From Schizosaccharomyces osmophilus (taxonomy: Eukaryota; Ascomycota; Schizosaccharomycetes; Schizosaccharomycetales; Schizosaccharomycetaceae), in NCBI RefSeq assembly GCF_027921745.1, contig NC_079238.1, positions 3,782,001 to 3,846,000 on the forward strand: DNA of 64,000 bases, read 5' to 3'. This document shows positions 54,471 to 64,000 of the stretch, in pieces. Under the pieces are notes generated by a model. The model was given only the letters and a program-made list of their open reading frames with translations. It was not told the origin of the DNA and ran no database searches. Both the position numbers and the translations under genes were made by a program. Numbering within the stretch: position 1 is the stretch's first letter; each line of letters begins with the position of its first letter.

Positions 54471-55223
54471 ATTCAACAAAGAAAGAAATCAAACCAACCA
54501 CAAAAAAAGTAAAAATAAAAAAAAATAAAAAAAAAACGGACAAAGCAAAACTTATTTCTTCAAACCTTTATACCAAAAGACGTTTTTTAAATCCAACCAA
54601 ACCAAAAGTAGAGCAACAAAGGTTCTTTTGCTAATAATTAAGACACGTCCACAAATTTCAAGTGCCTTCTTTCTACTTTCACAACGATCGAGGGATTCTG
54701 CTTCTATTTAATCGTGAGATTTCGCCAACAAATTTCCTTCCTTATATCCTTTAAGGATTCCTAGTGTAGGTGGCCAAGATGAGTTTGCCGTCAAAGAGGG
54801 ACCTATTCTTTGCCCAAGTAACCCAAGTGGAAACAGAAGGAAAAGTGCTAACCCAAATTACCTTCCTATCCATCCACAACAAATATAACTTTTAACGACT
54901 CCACGTCCCATTATTTCTTACAATCCATCATCCTTCTCTTATCACTCATTCTTCCAAAGAAATACGACCAAACAAAACAAAAAAATATCTATACCAAAAA
55001 ATTTCCAAAACATCTCTTTTTAAGTCATTTAATTCAAAGGTCAAGCTACATATACCTTCACCCAACTAAGTACTTTTTTACTGACTTGATTATTCTCGTA
55101 CTTTTAAATTATTTCTTTCTAAACAACTGAACATCTATTCCTACAAAACTACAGACGGAAACCAAAAAAGAACCAACTTTCTTTGTCAAATCCATGAATC
55201 ACAAATCTGTCAACAAAAGATGA
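54471..55223. other. Region between sno1 and the U2 snRNA gene
   Basis: 753 bases with the sno1 promoter and the 3' flank of U2. An A-rich stretch precedes sno1 (54500-54540). On the minus strand just below the U2 3' end an imperfect stem (AATCATC with GTGATT, about 55198-55226) could serve as an RNase III processing hairpin; this is weak. Confidence 0.5.
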
Positions 55224-55409
55224 TTCGGCGTCTCTTGCCAGTAGTGCAATAGCAAGGACACCGGTGCCGGAAAACATAGCAAGCCAGAGGCTTTCCAGCA
55301 AATACCAAAAACAAGATTAATCGGAAACACCTCAGTGAGGCGATTTCAGCGATTAAACTGAAAAGAACAGATACTACACTTGATCTAAGCCAAAAGGCAA
55401 AGAGAGAAT
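55224..55409 (-). ncRNA. U2 spliceosomal snRNA
   Basis: Read on the minus strand, the RNA begins ATTCTCTCTTTGCCTTTTGG and continues into CTTAGATCAAGTGTAGTATC, the invariant U2 5' region. The branch-point recognition sequence GTAGTA is at 55377-55372, which is RNA position 33-38 when the 5' end is at 55409, exactly as in other U2 RNAs. Stem-loop II (CGCCTCACTGAGGTG) and an Sm-type site (TTGTTTTTGG near 55315-55306) follow, then two 3' hairpins, the last containing CCGGCACCGGTG. The 3' end is set from the usual fission yeast length of about 186 and may be off by a few bases. It pairs with intron branch points in pre-mRNA splicing. Confidence 0.96.
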
Positions 55410-55877
55410 ACTGAACATGAAGTTCTAGGGCTAGTATTTATACTTTTTTTTCTTTAAGAACCCGTACCCTGAATATACTTGTAAAGACGTTAATTGGGTG
55501 ATCGTTTCCGCGCATGAAGATGCATACATCTACAAAGCAAAGTTGCATTGCAAAAACAAATACATAGGTTTATAAAATTCATTTTTCCTGTACTATTTGG
55601 TGTATAAAAGTACCCATGTATATTTAATTTGTGCCCATCCACAACTGTACTACCCTTCCCCAAATTCCCGTTTGCCTCATTGTGTACTACCGGCAAGGCG
55701 TATAAGAAGGGAAAGTTGGGAAAAAGACCTTGTCCTTAGCATAACACCACAACTGGAATTAAGAATCTCAAAAGTTACTTATAACTTTGTATTTCTACAC
55801 GTAAATATATCCAAGTAAAACATTCTTTTGTCTTTCTAAAAAATATCCGTTTGGAGTTTTTACAAAGTAGAGAAAGA
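55410..55877. other. Divergent promoter region U2 snRNA / seb1
   Basis: 468 bases between two divergent RNA-biology genes. A TATA-like box for U2 is at 55435-55442. Short frames here have no family features. Confidence 0.6.
55435..55442 (-). promoter_or_regulatory. TATA box of the U2 snRNA gene
   Basis: The minus-strand octamer TATAAATA begins 33 bases upstream of the U2 5' end, the normal spacing for a Pol II snRNA TATA box. No other proximal element was recognised. Confidence 0.65.
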
Positions 55878-58094
55878 ATGTCAGGAAATTCAGAGTTTGA
55901 AGGGACTTTAGAATCCCTCGAACACTCTAAGACAGGCATATCTGGTTCGAAGATTTTAAAATTAACGAATTTGGCAATGGATAATGTTGGCGAAAATGCT
56001 CAGTTCATCACTAGTGTGTATAAGTATGCGAAACGCGCTCCTAATACCCATAAGTTAGGCGCCTTGTATATCCTAGATTCCATTGTACGTAGCTTTCAGG
56101 ATGGCGCTAAAAAGAATAATGAATCATTTGAATCTCCAATGGATGCTTCTTTTAGTGGTGGTTGGTGCAAAGCTGCCGAAGTTACTGAAAGCTTGGTTGC
56201 TGATGCAACGCATCATGCCCCTTCTACTCATTTGGTATGTGTAGCGTTGGTATTGGTATAAGGTTCTTCTATATTGGTAATGTCTGGCCCCTTTGGGTTT
56301 AGAATGTTTTGTGTGTACTATTTTGTATGCTTCTCTTCATTGTATCTGTTCAGAGAGAAAGTACTTATCAGTATTGCTGTATTAAGCCGTTTACCAATTA
56401 TCTCTAGCTATTTTTGTCTTTTCTGACTGCTGTAAGTATGTTACTAACATTTCCTGTAGCCTAAAATCTTAAAACTTTGTGACATCTGGGACAAAGCATC
56501 CACTTTGCCTCAAGACAAATTAGAATCTCTTCGATCCAAAATTAAAGAGACCATTGGCTCTTCTGACCAGGCTAATTCTCCAACACGTGACACTGTAGCT
56601 TCATCAACGCAGGCAGGTGTCGAGAATCCCGCAATTCCAGCTACTACCACTACAGAGCCTAATGCTCCTTCACAACCCCCTGCTGCTTCAACAAACGATC
56701 CTGCTTCTATTTTGGAAGCTCTTGCAGCTTTTGCCCAAAAGGCCCCCGCGCCTTCTACAACCTCTACTGCTTCGGGCACGCCGATTATTCAAGATCCCGC
56801 ATCCCACCCTGCCCCAGTAGCCGGAGCACCACCAAGTATTAGCCCTGTACCTACGACTGCTCCTTTGAACCCAGTGCCCCCTCAACCGATTCCTTCGATG
56901 CCTACTCCTATGTATCAGCCTATGGCTGGTGCTCCTCCCTCCATGTTGGGCGGTCCAATGCCACCAAACCCAGCTGCTCCTGCGTCTGATGCTGAAACTC
57001 AAAAAATAAACCTTATTAATGTATTGGCTTCTCAAAATGTCCCAGCTCCTCAAATCGAAACTATTATAAAAGCTGCTTTTCCTTCTTATAACGCACCTCT
57101 GCAAGGAGGTCCCGCGGCTGCGTTGTCTGCTACTGCTCCCTCGGCAGGAATCATGGAATCCTTGCATAGATCCCGTAGTCCTAGCCCTCGCAGCAAACAA
57201 CTCGGCCGTACGCCTAGTCCTTCACGAATGTCTATTCCTTCTGCTATGCCTGCCAATGGCATGCCAAAGCCAACTCCAGATGGCGTGCCTCGTAAGTTGG
57301 AGCGTGATATAACCATTCCTCCTGATTCCATAAAAGGTTTGTCTAAAAATTTCTTTTATATCTTCAAAAATCTAACTATTATACAGTATTTAGTCGTACT
57401 CTTTTCCTTGGTGGTATAACACGCGCTGTTCGTGAGCCCGTTTTACGCTCAATGTTTGAACGTTTCGGTGCAGTTCAAAGCCTTATTTTGAATCACAATT
57501 ATAGACATGGTTTCCTCAAAATGTTCCGTCGTGAGGCTGCCGAAAAGGCACAAGTTGCAATGGAAAATGTGCCCTTTGCTGATACTACGATTCGTGTAAG
57601 TAGCATTTAAAGATTCTTCTTTTGATTCCTTACTAATTTCATTAAAGACTAAATGGGGTGTTGGTTTTGGTCCCAGAGAATGCTCAGATTTTACCTTTGG
57701 TGTTAGTATAATTCCTATACGTTTATTGACTGACGCCGATCGTACCTGGCTTGTAACAGCCGAATACGGTGGTACTGGGGGTATTCCCGTTACACCTGGA
57801 ATAGCTGTTGACGAACCTGATATCGAAATTGGTTTGGGTATTAGTTCCAAAGCTATAAGTAAACGTGGTAAAGATATAAACGTTCGACGCGATGATAGAA
57901 TGCGAGGACGTAAGCCTTTCCGTGGAGGTTTACCCCACCAAGGAGAAAGACATTTTGATCCCTCTGGTGGTTGGCCCAATGGTGGTGCTGCTGGGCCCGG
58001 AAATATGTACAATCCAGGATATTCTTCATACTATGATCCTAATTATTCTTCTGCATCAGGTTATGCAACACAGCCTCCTTGGCAACCACAATAA
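55878..58094 (+). CDS. seb1: Nrd1/SCAF-family transcription termination factor Seb1
   Basis: Four exons (55878-56234, 56460-57336, 57387-57595, 57648-58094) encode 629 residues. The N-terminal CID (residues about 10-140) includes SKILKLTNLAMDNVGENAQF, APNTHKLGALYILDSIVRS and, after the first intron, PKILKLCDIWDKASTLPQ. A Pro/Ala/Ser-rich linker with RSRSPSPRS follows. The RRM (about 412-485) has RTLFLGGITRAV and HGFLKMFRREAAEKAQVAME, and the flanking WGVGFGPRECSDF block belongs to the same RNA-binding unit. Seb1 binds the Pol II C-terminal domain and nascent RNA, and directs polyadenylation-site choice and heterochromatin. The 225-base first intron is the longest of the gene. S. pombe length is about 620. 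Confidence 0.94.
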
Positions 58095-58284
58095 TTTTAA
58101 AGGTTCGCGGTTAATTAATTAATGGAAAAAATAAATGGGTTAATCATCGGTTTAGAGTTCAACTGTCTAAGCATGTTATAAGCAATAAGTATACGCTTTC
58201 TTATGTTACAATTTAATAATTACGTTCAATTGGTAGCAAATGCAGAGTAAATTATATGTTTAGCCGTATTAATAATATATACAT

Positions 58285-58300
58285 AAAAAAAAAAAAAAAA
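58285..58300 (+). repeat. 16-base poly-A tract
   Basis: A run of 16 A residues in the short gap between the convergent seb1 and byr4 3' ends; on the minus strand it is a T tract just beyond the byr4 stop. Confidence 0.85.
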
Positions 58301-58359
58301 TAACTTGGGTAGGGTATAGAAATGCTTCCAATAATGCATATTTCCAAAAAGTAAGTTTA

Positions 58360-60321
58360 CTACTCAGCATTTAATATATTATACAATTCCCAAAGCCGCT
58401 TCAAGTTGTTCCTTTTCGTAGAAAGATACCAGCCATCTACCCATTTGCGCCAAAGCTTCTCTTCCGTGTACTGTTTCTTCTCGAATTCTGGACCGACATC
58501 ATAGATTTCACTCGTGTCTGTAAGACTGTAAAGGGAGTTTATAGACTTGTTGATAGTGTCATTTGTATTGTCCGCCAGTTGTGAAACAGAGTCTTCGTTT
58601 TCTAAATCATCAAGACCAGCAAAGGGATCTGGCTCTTCTTCAACTGCATCAACATTATTTATCCATCGAAACCTAGTCGGATCAAAAACCATGTTACCCA
58701 CTACTTGAATACCTTTCCTAGCCGAAATGTTTGAAATAAGAGCCGGCTTAGAAGGAGAAATGGGAGCATCAAAGTCTCTGATAGCATGATCATTACCTTC
58801 CCAACATTGCTTTGCAGGATTATATCGCATTTTACCAACCAACTTGGGTGTCTTAGGAGAACTAAGATTTTTTATTAGAGTAGGCTCTCTTTTTTTTTGG
58901 GAATATTTTAGTGTTTTGGAGTTTAATTGGTCATTAGATAGAGCTTCCAAAGTCATTTCCTTTGAGGGAGTAACGGTATTTTTTCTGTTTCCCTTGTTTC
59001 CCTTGTAGTAATGGGGATCACTTTTCTGAATGTTAGTGATATTAGATAACAAGTTCTCATTTCTCTTGTTACGACTGGGGCTTGAATGAAGAGAAGGATT
59101 ATGTGAATGATTCCTCGCGGGAGGATGAAGCCTGCCTTGATACCCATTTTCATAGTCATAATTAACAGGTAAATCGTCTAATCCGTCTAACTCGGTTCCA
59201 TCACCATATCTGCGCACATGTCTAGGCCGAGTTTTGTATTTACTCGTTTTTGCTGCCGACTTCAAATCATTTATGTCTAAGTAGAAATTATGGGAACTCT
59301 GAGCCTCTTGTTTCAAATTAGAAGGGGTCCATGTAGCAAAGCTTGGTGAACCTTTCTTTGAAGAGGATGAGACGTGAGAAGGTCGAATTGTGTCATGAGA
59401 GTAAGGGACGCCGTTCTGAGAATACTTGGATTGCAATTTTGGAGGCTGTTTTAACGAACTTGGGGTGTTGGCAGATGCCTCTTGTTCATGTGATAGAGAA
59501 GGAAAAATCTCTTTGCACATGGGATAGGCTTTGGTTTCCTGAGGAACCTTTGGATGAAAAGCAATGGTAGAGGATATATAGGGATGCTTTGGATTGACAG
59601 TGCTGAGTTCCGGAGCCTTTTTACGGAAAATAGTTTCTGGCTCTTCTGTCGGATCAAGTTCAAAATCATCCCAAAAATCATCTTCTCCTCTAGCAGAAGA
59701 AGGGGTTCGAAGAGACGACTGTTCAACGCTAGAAAAGGAGGATTTTGGATCAATATTATTACTTTTTCTTTGCAATAAATCGGCAAGATCGGTATCAGGA
59801 TCAATTTCTAGATCGCTTTCGAAGGAAGAGAAATCATCAAAATCGTACAAAGCGGAATTAGAAGGACTAAAAGATCTAGCAGAGGCACCCGCATGTTGCT
59901 CGTAATCATTTTCAGGGACAAGTGAATGTACACTTGGTCGAATGGTAGTCGGATGTGGAGCACGAATAGTTTGATTCTGGTCTACAGAAGACAAATGGCT
60001 CGGTCGGATAGTCTGGAACTCAGAGTCGGTTTCCTCTGGAGAAAAATCAAAGTCGTCTTCGTATTCATCAAAATTTCCTTTATCGTTATTCTTTCCCAGC
60101 TGATGAACTTTGGTGTTTACTGATTTGTCAAGTAGAGGAGAATCGGATGAAGGGTTGAGGGATAAAGAGTTGAGCTTGCCAAGAGAACCTTCAAAGAAAT
60201 CATCATCAGGAGTAGTGTCGGCGCTTGTAGTGGTAGTGGCTATGGACTGAGCAAACAGGCTGACATTGTCAGCGTCTGATGCAAAATCCGGATCATCGTC
60301 CCAGCTTTCAATTTCCGTCAT
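58360..60321 (-). CDS. byr4: Spg1 GAP scaffold subunit Byr4
   Basis: The 653-residue intronless, largely disordered acidic protein starts MTEIESWDDDPDF, as S. pombe Byr4 does. Two copies of a C-terminal element, VGKMRYNPAKQCWEGN (about residue 495) and VGNMVFDPTRFRWINN (about 540), form the Byr4/Bfa1 repeat region that binds Spg1. The last 40 residues (LWRKWVDGWYLSTKRNNLKR) are the conserved C-terminal box. With Cdc16 it forms the bipartite GTPase-activating complex that restrains septation at the spindle pole body. A short TIRPSH motif recurs several times in the N-terminal half. S. pombe length is about 665. Confidence 0.92.
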   Translation of the reverse strand: MTEIESWDDDPDFASDADNVSLFAQSIATTTTSADTTPDDDFFEGSLGKLNSLSLNPSSDSPLLDKSVNTKVHQLGKNNDKGNFDEYEDDFDFSPEETDSEFQTIRPSHLSSVDQNQTIRAPHPTTIRPSVHSLVPENDYEQHAGASARSFSPSNSALYDFDDFSSFESDLEIDPDTDLADLLQRKSNNIDPKSSFSSVEQSSLRTPSSARGEDDFWDDFELDPTEEPETIFRKKAPELSTVNPKHPYISSTIAFHPKVPQETKAYPMCKEIFPSLSHEQEASANTPSSLKQPPKLQSKYSQNGVPYSHDTIRPSHVSSSSKKGSPSFATWTPSNLKQEAQSSHNFYLDINDLKSAAKTSKYKTRPRHVRRYGDGTELDGLDDLPVNYDYENGYQGRLHPPARNHSHNPSLHSSPSRNKRNENLLSNITNIQKSDPHYYKGNKGNRKNTVTPSKEMTLEALSNDQLNSKTLKYSQKKREPTLIKNLSSPKTPKLVGKMRYNPAKQCWEGNDHAIRDFDAPISPSKPALISNISARKGIQVVGNMVFDPTRFRWINNVDAVEEEPDPFAGLDDLENEDSVSQLADNTNDTINKSINSLYSLTDTSEIYDVGPEFEKKQYTEEKLWRKWVDGWYLSTKRNNLKRLWELYNILNAE

Positions 60322-60332
60322 TCAAACTTGTA

Positions 60333-60518
60333 ATGAGTAGAGTAATTTGCAAAATGAAATTAAAAGGTGGATTGAATTCAATCGCCAGAGGAAGGTTAAT
60401 GAAACATAGAATGCCAACTGTTCGTAAACAAACTCTAAAAAGATGGATAGGAGTTGAAAGCAAACCGAAAACGTTTGCGGAACACAAGAGACAGAAAATT
60501 CAGCAAATGAATGCTTAA
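60333..60518 (+). CDS. Candidate small basic protein, divergent from byr4
   Basis: A 61-residue frame starts at the ATG of 60333, 12 bases from the byr4 start codon on the other strand. The product (MSRVICKMKLKGGLNSIA..., ...KRWIGVESKPKTFAEHKRQ) is strongly basic, with a possible mitochondrial presequence-like N-terminus. Size and composition recall small mitochondrial ribosomal proteins, but I match no family. If real, both starts would share almost no leader, so transcription start sites would have to overlap. The frame could also be chance in the byr4 promoter. Confidence 0.4.
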   Translation: MSRVICKMKLKGGLNSIARGRLMKHRMPTVRKQTLKRWIGVESKPKTFAEHKRQKIQQMNA

Positions 60519-61698
60519 AAAAAAGTGACAAAGATGCAGTTATCGAAATCGAAAAATGAGAGGAAGGCTCTAGGTGAAAAACAACAAGCGATTCCTTATT
60601 AAACTGCTTCTTTATAGTTAGAATAAGATATTACTTCGAATAGAAAGTAGAGGATAACTCCTTGCTTTCTTTTTTTTTCGTATTTCTTCTTCTCTTACTT
60701 CAAGTGTGAAGAAGGTATGGATAAGGGTGTGTTGTAGGCATCAAGCAGGATGCCTTCAAGGTAACCAAAACACAAGGCGGGTGCAGTTAGAAGCAAATGA
60801 AGTAAAAAGTTAATACAATATATGAATCGACTTTAATTTGACTCTTGAGATCGTAATCCTTGACATGCTAGTTGGACAAACTTCATTCTCGTCGGATCCA
60901 TTCGAAATGTCGTTTAGTCCGCAAGGATATTTATTGAGTATAAGAGTATAAAAGGAAAAAACAAATCAAAAATTACATTAGTTATGAATTTTTGTATTCA
61001 AAAGAACAGGACAATCGTTGATCAATGTCATGAAACTATGCTGACTCAATCATGCCTTGTCTAAAGCCCCAAGTATATGAACGGTAACTCGTAATCAATA
61101 TCACTTCTGGAAATGCATACTCTTTCCAAATCCTATCCTATGAAAGTACCAATCTTGTCTTGCATATTCAACCCTTTGTTTCACAAGGGAAATGATTTTC
61201 CTCTATATTTTGACGATGCAATATTTTCCAAAAGGTTCTCCAAATGGACTTCTTTAATGCGAATACAACAAAGCAAACCTAATAAACAAGAAACTCTTCC
61301 AACTTTTTATTTAATTTTATTTTATTTTGTATACCAATTGTTTATTTATTAACGAATGCATTAGAGGCCCAAGGAGACATGACCAACAGGAAATGCAGCT
61401 TTAAGGAAGCTGAGAGTATTCTATCCTAAGGTCGAACGACAGGACAAAGTCGTGCGATTTTATTAAAAAGGTGATTTTTGAGATCTTTTTTTTTGAATAT
61501 AAAGCACCCTAGCCCATACGTAGAATCAAACTGCTCAAGTCTACATCTGTTCATAAAGAATTCTCACAAAGGTAAGAAGTTTACCTTTAACAAAATTGCA
61601 TCTGTGCCTTGACGAATTTGGTTAAAAAGCATTCAAGTAAAGGGAAATAAAAAAAAAACTGCTCTTGTTTAGTTTCATTATAATTTTCGTTCAACAAC
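60519..61698. other. Upstream region of hem13
   Basis: 1,180 bases with no supported gene; a 79-residue plus frame at 61113-61352 is phenylalanine-rich and without family features. A TATA-like sequence (GAATATAAAG) near 61495-61504 may serve hem13 about 200 bases downstream. I saw no clear oxygen- or iron-response element. Confidence 0.5.
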
Positions 61699-62640
61699 AT
61701 GGCACCCTTAATTCAGGTCGAAGCAACCGGTAAACGTATGGAAGAACTAATCCTCGACGTCCAACAAAAAATCGTTGCTGGACTCGAAGCCATCGATGGT
61801 CAAAAATTTTACCAAGACAGATGGACCAAAGGGGAGGGCGGTTACGGGATTTCTTGTGTGATTCAAGAAGGAAATGTATTTGAAAAGGGTGGTGTAAACA
61901 CTAGTATCGTCCAAGGCGTTTTAAGTCAAGATGCTGTGCAAAGAATGAGAACCAACCATGACGGTATTGACCGCACTGCCAAAGAATTGCCCTTCTTTGC
62001 TGCCGGTATTAGTATGGTTATCCACCCAAGCAATCCTATGGCGCCTACCACGCATCTGAATTACCGTTATTTTGAATTAGTCAACAGCGACGGAAAAAAG
62101 ACTTGGTGGTTCGGAGGTGGTGCCGACTTGACTCCTAGTGTTCTTTTTGAGGAAGATGCTAGACATTTCCATAAATTACACAAAGAAGCCTGTGATCGCC
62201 ATGATCCTACCTTTTATCCTCGTTTCAAAAAGTGGGCAGACGACTATTTTCTCATTAAGCACAGAAAAGAAACTCGCGGTATCGGCGGTATCTTCTTTGA
62301 TGACTTATCCGATAAAGACCCTGAAAATCTGTTTGCTTTTATCAAAGATTGTGCTTACACCTTCCTTCCTTCCTACATCCCTATCATGAAAAAGAGAAAG
62401 GACATGGAGTTCACCGAAGACGACAAGGAGTTCCAACTCATTCGCCGTGGATTCTACACCGAGTTTAATGTCATGTATGATCGTGGAACATGGTTTGGCC
62501 TTCAAGCTCCAAATCCACGGGTCGAATCTATCCTTATGACACTTCCTCTACACGCTTCTTGGCGCTACAATTATCAGCCCAAGGAAGAGCGCCATAAGGC
62601 TTTAATAGAGGCAACCCATCATCCTGTTGAGTGGGCCTAA
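61699..62640 (+). CDS. hem13: Coproporphyrinogen III oxidase
   Basis: The 313-residue intronless protein shows the oxygen-dependent family signatures [53 protein letters not shown], and [16 protein letters not shown], and ends with [15 protein letters not shown] followed by PVEWA. It converts coproporphyrinogen III to protoporphyrinogen IX in haem synthesis, using oxygen; in yeasts it is cytosolic. Codons are biased toward those of highly expressed genes. Start and length agree with S. pombe Hem13 (about 312). Confidence 0.96.
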   Translation: MAPLIQVEATGKRMEELILDVQQKIVAGLEAIDGQKFYQDRWTKGEGGYGISCVIQEGNVFEKGGVNTSIVQGVLSQDAVQRMRTNHDGIDRTAKELPFFAAGISMVIHPSNPMAPTTHLNYRYFELVNSDGKKTWWFGGGADLTPSVLFEEDARHFHKLHKEACDRHDPTFYPRFKKWADDYFLIKHRKETRGIGGIFFDDLSDKDPENLFAFIKDCAYTFLPSYIPIMKKRKDMEFTEDDKEFQLIRRGFYTEFNVMYDRGTWFGLQAPNPRVESILMTLPLHASWRYNYQPKEERHKALIEATHHPVEWA

Positions 62641-63183
62641 AAACACTTCCTCCCATGTTATTCTTTCATCCTTCATGAACTGTCCACCTTCAAACCCTTT
62701 TCATTCTTCATCATAAAAAAAAAAAAAAAAAAAAAAATTCACTATGATTTTATCACCTGCTTGTTTCTTTTTTTTTTGTCCTTTTATTTCCTTCCCGTCT
62801 TTTGAATAATTCTACCTTTGCGTTTGTTTTAATGAATTTAACAATTAACCAAGCTTCCTGTCGTAGCTTTTATTCGTTTTAGTTTTTGTAAGCGTGTTAG
62901 AGTCTTGTCTTTCCTAGCTTTCGTAAACCTTGGCCTTACTTCAAACATAGTAGTAATTTCTCCCTCTGTTGTAATATCAGTTTAAATTGCAGAATTCTTT
63001 AAATAACAAAGAAAGTGTATAACACGCTCAGACATGTTATTTTTCGGATGCTATCGAAATAAATACTAAGGACTGAAAGAGTTATATAGGTCGTAAACTT
63101 CCCTAATTCCAACTGGGAGATGGGAGATAAAAGATGAAACAGCACTATAAGAAAGATGTCTTCTAGAAGCTGTGATACATGGT
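62641..63183. other. hem13 3' region
   Basis: 543 bases with a 23-base A run (62715-62737) soon after the hem13 stop, followed by T-rich sequence. No supported gene. Confidence 0.5.
62715..62737 (+). repeat. 23-base poly-A tract in the hem13 3' region
   Basis: An uninterrupted run of 23 A residues 75 bases after the hem13 stop codon. It is genomic, not a cDNA tail, because unrelated T-rich sequence follows. It could affect cleavage/polyadenylation or nucleosome position. Confidence 0.9.
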
Positions 63184-63608
63184 TCAATCCATAAATTTTT
63201 TGCAATCAAAGCTAGGTGGTCGATTTGGGTCTGCCGATAATGTGCATATATACCTGAATTTAAAAGTCAGTATTCAAACATTGCATGATAATTTCAACAA
63301 ACATACCCTAAAGATTGAAGTGTTGAGAATAACTGGGTCTCTAAACCTCCCAGTTCGACGCAATTCAACTGGTTTGTCTCACTCACTCGACAGACCTTTT
63401 TCGTGTCATTCTGTAGCCCTTCAACGAAAACTCGTTCTCCTTCTTTTGAATTTTCTAAAAATCCTCGCAATGTATTCTCCATTTTCCGTTTCTTCGTTTT
63501 ACAGTTTCTTAAAGGCTTACGTGGAAAAGGTAAGAAACTCCGCTGATAACTACTGTAGTAATTGCTCCTAAGTACAGCAAGCCACCTTGACGTTTTCTCC
63601 CGAAACAT
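63184..63608 (-). CDS. Possible spliced minus-strand gene, unidentified
   Basis: Minus-strand sequence has a good intron at 63306-63254: GTATGT donor, CTGAC branch and TTCAG acceptor, 53 bases long. Joining the open frame above it (from the ATG at 63608, MFREKTSRWLAVLRSNY) to the segment below gives a 123-residue product ending PNRPPSFDCKKFMD. I recognise no family. A different frame in the first part (about 63587-63518) reads like a membrane span, GGLLYLGAITTVVISGVSYL, followed by a GTAAGC donor-like site, so the 5' part of the model is uncertain and another exon structure is likely if the gene is real. Confidence 0.3.
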
Positions 63609-64000
63609 CAATCGTCCTTTACTTTCCTCATTATATTTATGCATTCTATTTATAAACATAGCAAAAATAATGCTATTCACTACATTTTCTTTCAAAGCAA
63701 TGTTTAAACTACTACATTTCGTATTACTAACACGCTACTTAAAACAGAATTCTCTGAGAACAAGTATTATTTTTTAATACTCTAATAGCAGAGAAAAAAG
63801 CATTATAACTGTCTGCTGCTGATGAGAAGAGGAAGGATAGTTAAAAAGTATAATCAAAGTCAGATATCTGTTAAAAAGATAGAATGTCATCAGACGTTAG
63901 TTTATTAATTTGATCAACAAGGACATATCGTGATACGCCTAGTTGGTAAATGAGCGTGGGCATAAGCATAATAAACATACAAATGGAATACTTTACAGTT
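63609..64000. other. Right-edge sequence without a supported gene
   Basis: AT-rich sequence; it may contain the upstream part or promoter of the doubtful minus-strand gene. Nothing else is recognised. Confidence 0.5.

Noticed and set aside
56688-57200. 170-codon minus frame opposite the seb1 linker
   Set aside because: Arginine/serine-rich product is the complement of the Pro/Ala-rich linker codons, with no conserved domain.
57449-58012. 187-codon minus frame opposite the seb1 3' exons
   Set aside because: It is the antisense of conserved RRM coding exons and runs over two seb1 introns; proline-rich composition reflects the complement.
1-64000. CRISPR array, bacterial mobile element or operon-type system
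   Set aside because: No regularly spaced repeats or prokaryotic gene signatures; intron structure and gene content are eukaryotic throughout.

Overview
The window is a gene-dense, AT-rich stretch of ordinary ascomycete euchromatin, almost certainly from a fission yeast (Schizosaccharomyces). The signs are short introns (about 35-200 bases) with GTAAGT, GTATGT or GTACGT donors and CTAAC/CTAAT/CTGAC branch points close to the acceptor, a HomolD promoter box in front of a ribosomal protein gene, and protein sizes and gene order that match, from memory, two blocks of S. pombe chromosome I (the rpc19-to-puf3 block and the tim10-to-hem13 block). The proteins are clearly diverged from those I remember for S. 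pombe, so a relative such as S. octosporus, S. cryophilus or S. osmophilus is more likely than S. pombe itself. The species call is inference.

Layout. 0-5.9 kb: a possible orphan exon at the left edge, the fasciclin-domain vacuolar protein Fsc1, the Pol I/III subunit Rpc19 and a CAAX protease. 5.9-13.8 kb: Rfc4 and the MCM-binding protein Mcb1 are divergent across a promoter with an MluI box; then the SUMO ligase Pli1, ribosomal protein eL28 and a DUF2015 protein. 14.7-26.6 kb: an Irs4-like EH-domain protein, the MAP65-family protein Mcp1, the rRNA methyltransferase Spb1, Coq4, the COP9 deneddylase Csn5 and a small EF-hand protein. 28-43.1 kb: Gsk3, C-5 sterol desaturase, a derlin, the cohesin-loader subunit Ssl3/Mau2, tRNA-guanine transglycosylase, the CENP-I homologue Mis6, a phosphoglycerate-mutase-like enzyme and Puf3. 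After a 1.9 kb gene-poor gap, 45-62.6 kb: Tim10, a 117-residue protein I do not recognise, Ies6, the mitochondrial tRNA GTPase Mss1, Mak16, the eIF2-alpha kinase Hri2, tRNA-Glu(TTC), the PLP-synthase glutaminase Sno1, the U2 snRNA gene, Seb1, Byr4 and Hem13. The last 1.3 kb holds one doubtful spliced minus-strand reading frame.

The genes are housekeeping genes and do not form an operon-like system. Loose functional groups recur: chromosome duplication and segregation (Rfc4, Mcb1, Ssl3, Mis6, Mcp1, Byr4), ribosome and RNA biogenesis (Rpc19, eL28, Spb1, Mak16, U2, Seb1, Puf3, Tgt), mitochondria (Coq4, Tim10, Mss1, Hem13) and nutrient or stress signalling (Gsk3, Hri2, Csn5). I saw no transposon, LTR, virus-like element, CRISPR array or broken gene. 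Exon boundaries below were placed by hand from splice consensus and reading-frame continuity; they are well supported where frame and family conservation agree. The most useful second-look items are the microexons, the shared rfc4/mcb1 promoter, the U2/seb1 head-to-head arrangement, and several short unassigned reading frames.
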